IMG/VR virus record: IMGVR_UViG_3300037507_001816
Coordinates: 1-28,453 of that record
Source of the DNA: a virus
DNA: 28,453 nucleotides
Direction: 5' to 3' (one strand)
Shown here: positions 7,302 to 14,657 of the stretch, in pieces
How the letters are laid out: each line of letters opens with the position of its first letter
Position numbering within the stretch: the first letter of the stretch is position 1
Notes under the pieces: model-generated
What the model saw: only the letters and a program-made list of their open reading frames with translations
What the model was told of the DNA's origin: nothing
Database searches by the model: none
Program-made: the position numbers and the translations under genes

Positions 7302-8320
7302 ACATTTTTGTTTCAGTATGCTCGTATCAAGATCCTTTACTTCCTCATACCATCAAGAGTATGATGCAAACCAAATCCAATCGGAATAATGTAGTCTATT
7401 CGATCTTCGAGCAAACTCGTTATGAAGATTCGTTGGCGTGCACAGAACCTGTGCTTGTAAGTCGAGATGATGTCATCTATAAAAGAATCGATCCCGAATA
7501 CTCTGATGGTTGTGTTTGGGCAAGATATATTAATATGTTAAATATCACAAACGAGTATGACTTCATTTATCAAGTCGACTCACATATGTTACATGATATG
7601 AATTGGGATCGAGCTCTGATTGAAGATTATAAGAGAGCGATGGATATGTGTGAAACCAATAAAGTCATCATTACTGGATCATGTAAATCATTTATAATTG
7701 AAGAAAAAGACGGAGAGATTAAAACTTATCTTTGTCAAGAAGAAAATGATGCTTGTCAAGTCAAGTATTATACTATTGATCCGGATACTTTGATTCCAGA
7801 TGTACATGGAGACGCGATTCCATCGACTGATATGCCAAGACCGGCGTTTCATATTATGGCAGGAAACTTCTTTACGCATGTCGATTGGATTGACAATGTC
7901 GGATTAGATCCAAAAGTCTTCTTTGTAGGAGAAGAAGTCATGATGACGATGATGTCATACGCTGCTGGATATAAAATGTTCCATCACAGTAAGATGGTTT
8001 CATATCACTTAGAAGACACGAGTAATTGGCATACGAAAACTCCGCCAGAAGATGCGAAAGCTGCGCGAAGAAGAAAAATACTTTCAGAGATCGGTCGTTG
8101 GCAATGGAAAAAATATCTTGAGGCATGCAGAGAAGATCTTCTTTCTGAATTCCACAAAGAATTTGGTGTAGACTTTATTAATCTTGATATTGAAGATCGT
8201 GCTCGAACTTATAGTCTTGACGTTGTTCCAGGTAAAATTGATCTTCTTGCTATTTCGAAGAAACCGAAGAAGAAAGTGAAATTGCCGAAAACTCTTTTTA
8301 TGAGTGAAGATGAAGAATGA
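7298..8320 (+). CDS. GlcNAc-transferase-like glycosyltransferase (PF11397/GT60 type)
   Basis: 340 residues. It opens with IFVSVCSYQDPLLPHTIKSM. It has GCVWAR (71-76), then the hallmark YQVDSHMLHDMNWD with DSH at 94-96 as the DxD-like site, and FFVGEEVMMTMMSYAAGY with GEE at 211-213. These match my memory of the GlcNAc family (PF11397, CAZy GT60), which includes the Dictyostelium Skp1 enzyme that adds GlcNAc to hydroxyproline made by a prolyl 4-hydroxylase. Length fits the family. The C-terminus is Lys-rich and ends in an acidic stretch. It lies in the same operon as a PKHD oxygenase and the repeat adhesin. Transfer of a sugar to hydroxylated virion residues is an inference; the real acceptor could differ. 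Confidence 0.72.
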   Translation: MNIFVSVCSYQDPLLPHTIKSMMQTKSNRNNVVYSIFEQTRYEDSLACTEPVLVSRDDVIYKRIDPEYSDGCVWARYINMLNITNEYDFIYQVDSHMLHDMNWDRALIEDYKRAMDMCETNKVIITGSCKSFIIEEKDGEIKTYLCQEENDACQVKYYTIDPDTLIPDVHGDAIPSTDMPRPAFHIMAGNFFTHVDWIDNVGLDPKVFFVGEEVMMTMMSYAAGYKMFHHSKMVSYHLEDTSNWHTKTPPEDAKAARRRKILSEIGRWQWKKYLEACREDLLSEFHKEFGVDFINLDIEDRARTYSLDVVPGKIDLLAISKKPKKKVKLPKTLFMSEDEE

Positions 8321-8853
8321 TCGTTTGTTCTCTTCCACGATGTGGTGCTACTCGTTTTTGCTTGGATCTCCAAGAGAAAACAAGTTTACCATTTGTGGGA
8401 GAGTTACATCCTGTTCACATTCAAAGTAATAGAAAACAACTTACTCACGAAACTAAGCATCAAACAAATTTTACGCAAGATTCGTTTGCCGACTTGTTAC
8501 AAGATCATAGTGAACACATCGTACTTGTAAATCAACACTCGTATCTTTTAGCCAATCAGGCAAGTTTCTTTATACTTCGTAAAAATATGAGAAACGCTGC
8601 TTTAAGTATGGCAAATTATTTGCTAAAAGTATATCCCGAATTAAAACCCAATGCCATTCGTTTTAATATTGGTTTGATGTATAATGATTATCGTGCACTC
8701 GTCGCGTATTTAAATAAATACCAAAAAGAAGTTGTTTGGTACGAAGATTATTATGGTATCGAAGACACACATATGCCTTTACTTGATTCGTATCCTGGCA
8801 AAGAGTCTATTATAAAAGAGATTGATTCGTATTATGAATCTAAAAGTTCATAA
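8317..8853 (+). CDS. Short sulfotransferase-like P-loop protein
   Basis: 178 residues. The N-terminal CSLPRCGATRFCLDL has the form of the 5'-phosphosulfate loop of PAPS-dependent sulfotransferases (SLPRSGST type). The segment FFILRKNMRNAALSMANYL could hold the 3'-phosphate-binding Arg/Ser region. The protein is shorter than usual sulfotransferases (about 220-300 residues), so it may be reduced or a related nucleotide-binding protein. It overlaps the GlcNAc-transferase by ATGA and the desaturase by 20 bp. A clearer sulfotransferase lies at 10107-10811. Confidence 0.5.
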   Translation: MIVCSLPRCGATRFCLDLQEKTSLPFVGELHPVHIQSNRKQLTHETKHQTNFTQDSFADLLQDHSEHIVLVNQHSYLLANQASFFILRKNMRNAALSMANYLLKVYPELKPNAIRFNIGLMYNDYRALVAYLNKYQKEVVWYEDYYGIEDTHMPLLDSYPGKESIIKEIDSYYESKSS

Positions 8854-9559
8854 AAGATATGTGCTTACATTCGCGCAATTAGCAGGCCCATTTATTACAA
8901 TCTGGGCTCTGATTCAATATGCAACTTTTCCATGGATAATTGTTTCACTCACAGCGTTCTTTTTGATGAGAGTAATAGGTGGATCGATTACGTACCATCG
9001 AATCCATAATCATCGTACGCATACAATGAATCCTATCGTAGAATTCATATGCACGGCATTCGGATTCTATGGTTCATTTGCTTCGCCGCTTGAATTCTGT
9101 GTATCGCACGACAATCATCACAAGTATCATGACACTCAGAAGGATCCGCATCCTTACCATTTGCAAGGTTGGAAAATACTTTTTCCGATTCTTTGGAATA
9201 ATGACACGAATCAAATAAATTTGAAAACAACAGTCAGACTGATTCGTAATAAGATTACCAATTTCTTCTATGAAAAATACTGGATTTTGTTATTCTTACC
9301 GTTTCTATTGTTATTCATATCGTTACCAGCATACTTGTTTATTTACATTGTTCCTGCTACATTGTCGATATGGTCCACAGGAATCGCATCTCTAAATCAT
9401 GATAAAAACGGTCCAAAAGATATGGGATTTTGGTACGGAATTATCAGTGGTGGAGAACATATGCATAAACAACACCACGAACAACCATTTGATACAAGCA
9501 AAGAAGGTTGGATAAATACCATCGCAGACATAATAGCTACAAAGAGAGTTAAGATATGA
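8834..9559 (+). CDS. Membrane fatty-acid desaturase (acyl-CoA/acyl-lipid Delta9 type)
   Basis: 241 residues from the ATG at 8834. An in-frame TTG at 8822 is possible but less likely. All three histidine boxes of the membrane di-iron desaturase family are present: HRIHNH (55-60), HDNHH (92-96) and HKQHH (211-215). NHD at 188-190 corresponds to a further ligand region in stearoyl-CoA desaturases. Hydrophobic stretches at about 10-48 and 149-187 fit paired membrane helices. The reaction would introduce a double bond into an acyl chain using O2 and reductant. No ferredoxin or cytochrome b5 partner is nearby. The role in infection is probably remodelling host membrane lipid. It is unusual inside a fibre-modification operon. 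It overlaps both neighbours. Confidence 0.85.
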   Translation: MNLKVHKRYVLTFAQLAGPFITIWALIQYATFPWIIVSLTAFFLMRVIGGSITYHRIHNHRTHTMNPIVEFICTAFGFYGSFASPLEFCVSHDNHHKYHDTQKDPHPYHLQGWKILFPILWNNDTNQINLKTTVRLIRNKITNFFYEKYWILLFLPFLLLFISLPAYLFIYIVPATLSIWSTGIASLNHDKNGPKDMGFWYGIISGGEHMHKQHHEQPFDTSKEGWINTIADIIATKRVKI

Positions 9560-10110
9560 ATATTGTTTATACTGTTATAAATGATTTGTCAGAAATAGAT
9601 TTTGATGACTTGTATGAAAGATCAAAGGATGCTATTGATGCGAATTGGCCGGCAAATTCTACATTAACTGACGCCGAACGAAAAGCCAACATGCGCACAT
9701 TAATTGAAAGCGGAATTAATAATGAGTGGCCAGGATTAAATCCTCATGGCGCAAATGATACTTATATTATGATAAGAGCTTTTGATACTGTAGCTGGAAA
9801 AGATATGGGATTTGTAAGCGGGTTTATCCTTGAAAATGGAACATTAGATGGCAGACATTCACTCACTGCTCCGGATGAAAACGGTTCTAGAAATTACGTT
9901 TTTAATCAAGAAAATGTAACAGCCAAAAATAATTTTAATATTGAAATTGGTATAACTAAACATTTGTATAGAAATATTCCTGCAAATTCAATCTTTCATA
10001 GAACTTTGCGTATGCGAGCAAACGCAGCAAACTATGAACTTTTAGAAGACGTAGATTCTCCAACGCACGGGCCAAATTTTAGAAATATATTAATACAATT
10101 AAATCTATGA
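9556..10110 (+). CDS. Unknown protein in the plus-strand operon
   Basis: 184 residues, not recognised. Visible features are an acidic N-terminal helix (IDFDDLYERSKDAIDANWP), a central beta-rich part (DTYIMIRAFD, DMGFVSGFILENG) and a C-terminal part with FHRTLRMRANAANYELLED. A GNAT-like acetyltransferase fold is conceivable, because a strand-strand-helix order with an Arg-rich helix is seen, but no clear acetyl-CoA loop is present. ATGA overlaps on both sides, with the desaturase before it and a sulfotransferase after it, show that it is a real gene of the operon. Confidence 0.6.
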   Translation: MNIVYTVINDLSEIDFDDLYERSKDAIDANWPANSTLTDAERKANMRTLIESGINNEWPGLNPHGANDTYIMIRAFDTVAGKDMGFVSGFILENGTLDGRHSLTAPDENGSRNYVFNQENVTAKNNFNIEIGITKHLYRNIPANSIFHRTLRMRANAANYELLEDVDSPTHGPNFRNILIQLNL

Positions 10111-10811
10111 AGTTTTTATTGAATGTAGGAGCCGAGAAATCTGGCACTACTTGGTTATATGAGTATTTTAAAGAACACCCAGATTTCTATGATATGGGAA
10201 AAGAACTGAATATTATTCAGAGAGACGATTTAGTTCCTGTCTTAGAAGATGTAAGCGAATATAGAAAAGACATAGAGTCTTTTTTTCGGGCTGTTTCAAA
10301 TATAAATCAAGTCACAGGCGACTTCACACATTATGAAGGCTCGAGTGAGAACATCTTTCGACTTATTAAAAACGGTTTACTAAAATACGATATCGAAGTA
10401 GTACCAGTTTATATTATGAGAGATCCTATTCAGAGGAGTTGGTCTTCTTGGAATATGATTGGAGGAGGTAAAATTCCAAATCGGTCGTTAGCTTCACGAT
10501 TTGTCATGAGCAATTTCATATCATGTAAATATAAAGAAACTATCGAAGCTTTGGACAGTGTGTTCGCAAATCCGCTCTACTTCTTTTATGAGGATTTTTT
10601 TACTCAAACCAATATCAATCAGATATGTGACGAGTTAGAAATTTCTCGACATCCAGCAGAATGTGATAATAAAGCAGGAGCTTCTTCCTATAAGAAAATG
10701 CCAAACAGTTTCGTCAAGGCTTTTGGTAAATCTTTAAAGAATAAAGAGGCTGCTAAATATGTTTTTGAAAGATTTGAAAATGTACCATGGAAACTCGAGG
10801 ATTATTCGTAG
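10107..10811 (+). CDS. PAPS-dependent sulfotransferase
   Basis: 234 residues. The N-terminal VGAEKSGTTWLYEYFKEHP (residues 7-25) is the 5'-phosphosulfate-binding loop (KSGTTW). PVYIMRDPIQRSWSSW (residues 100-115) is the 3'-phosphate-binding motif (RxP..R..S). Together these identify a cytosolic-type sulfotransferase that moves sulfate from PAPS to a hydroxyl or amine, commonly a sugar. H76 in DFTHYEG may be the catalytic base. It overlaps the upstream unknown by ATGA and the downstream oxygenase by 32 bp. In this context sulfation of a glycan placed by the glycosyltransferases is plausible, but this is inference. Confidence 0.78.
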   Translation: MKFLLNVGAEKSGTTWLYEYFKEHPDFYDMGKELNIIQRDDLVPVLEDVSEYRKDIESFFRAVSNINQVTGDFTHYEGSSENIFRLIKNGLLKYDIEVVPVYIMRDPIQRSWSSWNMIGGGKIPNRSLASRFVMSNFISCKYKETIEALDSVFANPLYFFYEDFFTQTNINQICDELEISRHPAECDNKAGASSYKKMPNSFVKAFGKSLKNKEAAKYVFERFENVPWKLEDYS

Positions 10812-11382
10812 ATCTACTCTCGATGAAGATATTCGCTTAACTTTTCTTGAAGGTTTAAATAGGCATACGAACATGCATTACTTTGATCGTAATGCGCCTA
10901 CAAATAAAACAGATGAAGCTGTGCTTGAATTTCTCGACAGAGAACAGTTTAATTGTAACAAAACTCATATTGAATATTGGTATCAGGCGTATAAATCTTC
11001 TGGAGATTTGTGGCCTCATGTAGATTTTAATGAAAAGCTTCGGCACAGAATTGAGGCTGGAGAAAAGTTGAAACCAGAAGAATTAATGTCTCCAATTACC
11101 ATATCGTGTTACTTAGAAGCAATCGATCTTGAAGGCGGAGAATTTTGTATTTCTGAAAGAAGTTGGTTAGACTATGAAAAAGAACTGAGCCCTCCGGAAG
11201 TTTTAAAAGAAGAATTGTTAAAATATACACACGAGTCTTTTCAACCTACCGAAGGTGCGGTCTTATACTTCGAAGGCAGTCGATACTACCATTGGGTCAA
11301 TGAAATCAAAAGCGGCTCTCGCAAGAGCATACTCATCAATTTCTGGGACAATTGTAGTCTTAACTCCACTTCGCCCAATTAA
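10780..11382 (+). CDS. 2OG-Fe(II) oxygenase-like protein
   Basis: 200 residues from the ATG at 10780. An earlier in-frame ATG at 10759 would deepen the overlap with the sulfotransferase. Candidate ligands are H80 and D82 in LWPHVDFNE and distal H171 in RYYHWVNE. R181 follows ten residues later (GSRKSIL), as expected for 2-oxoglutarate binding. EGGEFCISER matches the usual strand between the ligands. The substrate is unknown. It is the last gene of the plus block, and its TAA overlaps the stop of the converging minus-strand gene within TTAA. Confidence 0.72.
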   Translation: MYHGNSRIIRRSTLDEDIRLTFLEGLNRHTNMHYFDRNAPTNKTDEAVLEFLDREQFNCNKTHIEYWYQAYKSSGDLWPHVDFNEKLRHRIEAGEKLKPEELMSPITISCYLEAIDLEGGEFCISERSWLDYEKELSPPEVLKEELLKYTHESFQPTEGAVLYFEGSRYYHWVNEIKSGSRKSILINFWDNCSLNSTSPN

Positions 11383-11987
11383 TTTCTAATGTCTATATTA
11401 CCAGAAATAGAAATACGATGTTCGTCTGAAGTTTGAAACGGATATACCTGATGCTTAAGATAATTTGGAAACATAATAAGAGAACCTTCCCATGTCTTAT
11501 CAATATCTAATTGAGTCGTACTAATTCCACCGTCTAATGAGTTATAAATGAATTCAAACTTTGATGCAACTTTATAGTTTGATTCTCTTACATTTGGCAT
11601 ATTTAATTCCTCTTCTAAATCATAAGGAATTGCAATCCATATCACCCATGAAATAGCTTTGTGGTGAAAATGTATTGGATTATATTCGTGTTTCTTCTGA
11701 AAATTTACCCAAGCATCATTATCAATGACATAATTATGATTTTCATAAAAATTAAATTTTCTTCTATATTCAAGAAACGTTTGCTCTATGCATTCTCTAA
11801 ACTGCCCGTTAATAACATACTGAAATTCTGTTTCTAATTGCCCAGCTAAATTAGTATTGTATTTTTCCGGATTATTATCAACTTGCTTTTGCAAGTCACA
11901 AGTCAACTCAGCAAAAATAGAAACTGGAATTCTTGTTTTAAGAACTCCTGGGTTATAAAGTTTTATTTCTGAAAATTCTAAGTTCAT
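11379..11987 (-). CDS. 2OG-Fe(II) oxygenase-like protein (2OG-FeII_Oxy_5 type)
   Basis: 202 residues. NPIHFHHKAISWVIWIAIP holds H106 and H108 (or H109). GSLIMFPNYLKHQVYPF holds distal H179, and EHRISISGNIDI holds R191. The order and the 'FP..L.H.V.P....RISISGN' ending match my memory of the 2OG-FeII_Oxy_5 family, common in marine phages. The usual HxD is HxH here, so metal binding may differ from classical members. It is the last gene of the minus block, about 18 bp after the upstream gene. Substrate unknown. Confidence 0.65.
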   Translation of the reverse strand: MNLEFSEIKLYNPGVLKTRIPVSIFAELTCDLQKQVDNNPEKYNTNLAGQLETEFQYVINGQFRECIEQTFLEYRRKFNFYENHNYVIDNDAWVNFQKKHEYNPIHFHHKAISWVIWIAIPYDLEEELNMPNVRESNYKVASKFEFIYNSLDGGISTTQLDIDKTWEGSLIMFPNYLKHQVYPFQTSDEHRISISGNIDIRN

Positions 11988-12005
11988 AATTTCACCGATA
12001 ATAAT

Positions 12006-12227
12006 TTAGTTAATAGTAATTGTAGAGGTGTCTTTACATATGCTCATAGTACCTTCGCAACAGATATTCCAATCTTGACCTGTCTTTGCTCCACGGCTTG
12101 GAACATTAATGATAACATTTTTACATAGATATTCTTTACCATCTTCGAAAACGCGCCAGACATGATCTTCTGTCCCGCGATTAGGTTGTCCTCTTGATTG
12201 ATTGAATCTTATCATAAACTCAGACAT
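12006..12227 (-). CDS. Small conserved marine-phage protein
   Basis: 73 residues. Notable patterns are EFMIRFNQSRGQPNRGTEDHVWRV, then DGKEYLCKNVIINVPSRG and a C-terminal TSTITIN. I recall near-identical small proteins in marine T4-like phages, annotated as hypothetical. There are three cysteines (C35, C56, C57 region). It is mostly beta with no membrane segment. It starts one base after the stop of the upstream oxygenase-like gene and so is probably translationally coupled. Function unknown. Confidence 0.65.
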   Translation of the reverse strand: MSEFMIRFNQSRGQPNRGTEDHVWRVFEDGKEYLCKNVIINVPSRGAKTGQDWNICCEGTMSICKDTSTITIN

Positions 12228-12228
12228 A

Positions 12229-12867
12229 TTAGATTATTTCTGCTGTTGCATCATATACTATAGGTTCAATGTACGGACGTGTACCAATGTTCATGTGAAT
12301 AAATTTGAAAGGTTTGGTTGATGTGTTACGAGTAAAGCTATGCGGTAGCCAGGAATTTGCAAACATTAGTTGACCAGGAACTGGCGTAAAATTAATAGAC
12401 GATGTTGCTGTGGTAATGTTAGAAGAATTATGTTCGTATAGTGGTAACATAAGTTTCATTGGTCGCGGATCATGAATCACCATTCGCGGAGGATCTTTCG
12501 GGCACTCTAAAAAATAAAAAGCAACTAACTGACAGTCGCTGTGATTATGATACTCCATTGATGAATACTTATGGTGTTCTTGACTCCAACATTCGGTAAG
12601 ATAAGTCGAAAGTCCATTCATGTTGTATCCTTGATCGCTCAAAAGATTCCATGCTGTGTTTAATGTGTACTGTATCAGTGGAAGAAGATCTTCTTCGTTA
12701 GACACATCTGCTTGCACGACTGGATATACATCGTTTATTTTTGTTATTTTGCGCGCGGCCCTTAACGCCGCATTTGATGCTGCTCTTGAGAAATCAAGAA
12801 GTTCTGGCTTCATAATACTATAGATAGGTGAGCTAAAATACTGCCACTGATCAAGTATGTCTGTCAT
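12229..12867 (-). CDS. 2OG-Fe(II) oxygenase-like protein (2OG-FeII_Oxy_5 type), HxH variant
   Basis: 212 residues with an AAGGA ribosome binding site. SMEYHNHSDCQLVAFYFLECP gives H107 and H109. PVPGQLMFANSWLPHSFTRN gives distal H176. The position where an Arg would bind 2-oxoglutarate reads KPFKFIHMNIG, so Lys replaces Arg. HDPRP (132-136) is also typical of the family. The combination of HxH and Lys suggests altered metal or cosubstrate use, or a lost activity. An N-terminal helical part of ~100 residues precedes the jelly-roll. Substrate unknown. Confidence 0.6.
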   Translation of the reverse strand: MTDILDQWQYFSSPIYSIMKPELLDFSRAASNAALRAARKITKINDVYPVVQADVSNEEDLLPLIQYTLNTAWNLLSDQGYNMNGLSTYLTECWSQEHHKYSSMEYHNHSDCQLVAFYFLECPKDPPRMVIHDPRPMKLMLPLYEHNSSNITTATSSINFTPVPGQLMFANSWLPHSFTRNTSTKPFKFIHMNIGTRPYIEPIVYDATAEII

Positions 12868-12882
12868 AATAAAATCCTTATG

Positions 12883-13341
12883 TTATGTATATTGGGAAAG
12901 ATCAGCCTCTATCACTGTATCTAAAAACAGTCGGTTTCCAATCTTATTCCAACCACTGTTGACTTGATAAAATATATTTAAACCGTTGTTCAAACCATAC
13001 TGAATAGCCCAACTAAGTATTTCGGCTGTTAGCGGAGCGCCTGCTTCAAGCAGTTGTAAAAAGCTAAGATCAGGATTTTCGTGTTGTCTCCAAACCATAA
13101 TTACGTTTGATTCGTCTGGTTTCATCCACATCGGAATAGTATCAAGACCGAGTGGAAACTTTTCATTTCCTAACCATACACAGCTAAACGATTTGCACGG
13201 ATTCTCAGGTCGTTGTTCATGTATCGAACATCCTTTTGTAGTTACAAAATGACATTTCCTTCCTGGCCAAAATTGATGGCCAAGAGCTTCTCCAGTTAAC
13301 CAACCGCAGCACTTCGTGCAACTTCCACATTCTCTTGTCAT
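12883..13341 (-). CDS. Cysteine-cluster metal-binding protein (YkgJ/CxxCxxCC type)
   Basis: 152 residues. The N-terminal CGSCTKCCGWL (C5, C8, C11, C12) is followed by C30, GCSIHEQRPENPCKSFSC (C38, C49, C54) and then an ordinary C-terminal domain. This is the CxxCxxCC pattern of the YkgJ family (PF03692), annotated as zinc- or iron-chelating. Similar proteins occur in marine phages. It starts six bases after the stop of the PKHD oxygenase gene. A role in iron handling for the oxygenases, or as an Fe-S protein, is possible but not shown. Confidence 0.7.
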   Translation of the reverse strand: MTRECGSCTKCCGWLTGEALGHQFWPGRKCHFVTTKGCSIHEQRPENPCKSFSCVWLGNEKFPLGLDTIPMWMKPDESNVIMVWRQHENPDLSFLQLLEAGAPLTAEILSWAIQYGLNNGLNIFYQVNSGWNKIGNRLFLDTVIEADLSQYT

Positions 13342-13347
13342 ATTATC

Positions 13348-13944
13348 TCACTTAAATTGAGGACCAGCTAACCATACTACTAGAGTTTTACGAATGCCTT
13401 TTGTCACAGGAGTTACTCTGTGTAAAATAAAGGACGGGAATGCAACTACTAAACCTTTTTGTTTTGTGACTTGAGTCGGCACGGGTGCATCAAATATCTC
13501 AAGATCTCCCCCCTCGTATTCAGAAGGATCAGATAATTGTATTACAAGAGATAATTTGCGAGGCGCATTCGTTGCATTTCCACCTCTGTCAAGATGCCAC
13601 GTATAATGATCGTCTTTTCCATCGTATATAGTATACTGAAAGTCCTCTACAAATCCCCATATATCTAGATTGAAGAATTCACCGTTCAGTTGTCTTGCTA
13701 TGAAAGCAATTCTATCATATATAAAATTAGTCTCGGGCGTAAGATTTATCCAACCTATTTTAGATGATCTAACTGCTTCTTCAACTTTACTATCAGGTCC
13801 AACACTAGCAGATTTGATCGTGAGACTATCACCAATACTAACTATTTTATCGATCTCTTCTTCAGTAAAACCATCACGCCATGATGCAAAAGAAATTTCT
13901 GGTATACCTAACGATGGAGAAGGAGCTATTTGATATACTGCCAT
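13348..13944 (-). CDS. PKHD-type 2OG-Fe(II) dioxygenase (prolyl 4-hydroxylase-like), minus-strand copy
   Basis: 198 residues, clearly homologous to the plus-strand enzyme at 5240-5833. HYTWHLD gives H117 and D119, FILHRV gives H175 and KGIRKTL gives R185. LSDPSEYEGGDLEI is shared almost unchanged. The N-terminal halves differ more, so this is not a recent copy. It starts with an ATG that overlaps the upstream stop (TAATG), directly behind a DUF6065-like gene, the same gene pair as in the plus block. Being downstream of the 1120-residue adhesin, that protein is a candidate substrate. Confidence 0.85.
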   Translation of the reverse strand: MAVYQIAPSPSLGIPEISFASWRDGFTEEEIDKIVSIGDSLTIKSASVGPDSKVEEAVRSSKIGWINLTPETNFIYDRIAFIARQLNGEFFNLDIWGFVEDFQYTIYDGKDDHYTWHLDRGGNATNAPRKLSLVIQLSDPSEYEGGDLEIFDAPVPTQVTKQKGLVVAFPSFILHRVTPVTKGIRKTLVVWLAGPQFK

Positions 13945-14657
13945 TATTTACGCTCCCAAATATTATCTCGATAATGGGATTCATGACTTTGAAGCTTTCT
14001 ACGTGTACCTTTGAGTGCTTTCAGTTCAGTTTCATTGAATGCTCTACATACATTTTTCGAAAACAAAGTATCTCTTTTAATTGGAATAACCTGCATTAAC
14101 GGTGTACCAGCAGGTAGAATACCTTTAAAATTGGGTTCGTTCCAAACAAATGGAAAGTTAATAAACTCAAAATAACCATCGCAGTCTACCATACCCGAAA
14201 AACAAGTAAATCTTGGATCAGGTCTATTTAATGGTGGAACAAACAACAGTGAGTATCCTTTCGGGCAGTTGATTGCCCACCAGTTCATGAATTTAATTGG
14301 AGGTTTTGGTAAATGTGGAGCGGGGCATTTGTCAGATGTTACTTGCCACTGTAAATGATTCTCGATCATTGCTCTCGGATATTTGCTGTTGTATTCAATG
14401 AACGAACAATCTTCATTCGAAGTGATTTCAACATCAGCAACGAGTGGAATAATCCAACCCGTGATCATCGCATCAAGAAAAGGTGGGCATCTTTTGAGAG
14501 TAGATTGATCAAAGCCTACATCCTTCTTCATTGGCAAAGCTTTATACCATTCTGGTATCAGTTTGCGGGCAGGATAAGGTTCTGGTATATTTCCTAAATC
14601 ATCATCATAGCAAAGAAATTCTAGTTTAGGCTCATTCTTTTCAAAAAACGAAAACAT
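13944..14657 (-). CDS. Conserved phage protein, DUF6065-like ('PEWYK' type), copy 3
   Basis: 237 residues starting at the ATG at 14657, which shares its A with the upstream TGA. The in-frame TTG at 14660 is less likely. It has PxPARKLIPEWYKALP, CPPFLDAMITGWIIPL, NCPKGYSLLFVPPLN, SGMVDCDGYFEFINFPFVW and LPAGTPLMQVIPIKRD, collinear with copy 1 at 5827-6564. Function unknown. Its pairing with a PKHD oxygenase is repeated on both strands. Confidence 0.58.
   Translation of the reverse strand: MFSFFEKNEPKLEFLCYDDDLGNIPEPYPARKLIPEWYKALPMKKDVGFDQSTLKRCPPFLDAMITGWIIPLVADVEITSNEDCSFIEYNSKYPRAMIENHLQWQVTSDKCPAPHLPKPPIKFMNWWAINCPKGYSLLFVPPLNRPDPRFTCFSGMVDCDGYFEFINFPFVWNEPNFKGILPAGTPLMQVIPIKRDTLFSKNVCRAFNETELKALKGTRRKLQSHESHYRDNIWERK

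Noticed and set aside
11372-11390. Bidirectional terminator at the convergent junction
   Set aside because: No stem-loop or T-run could be found there.
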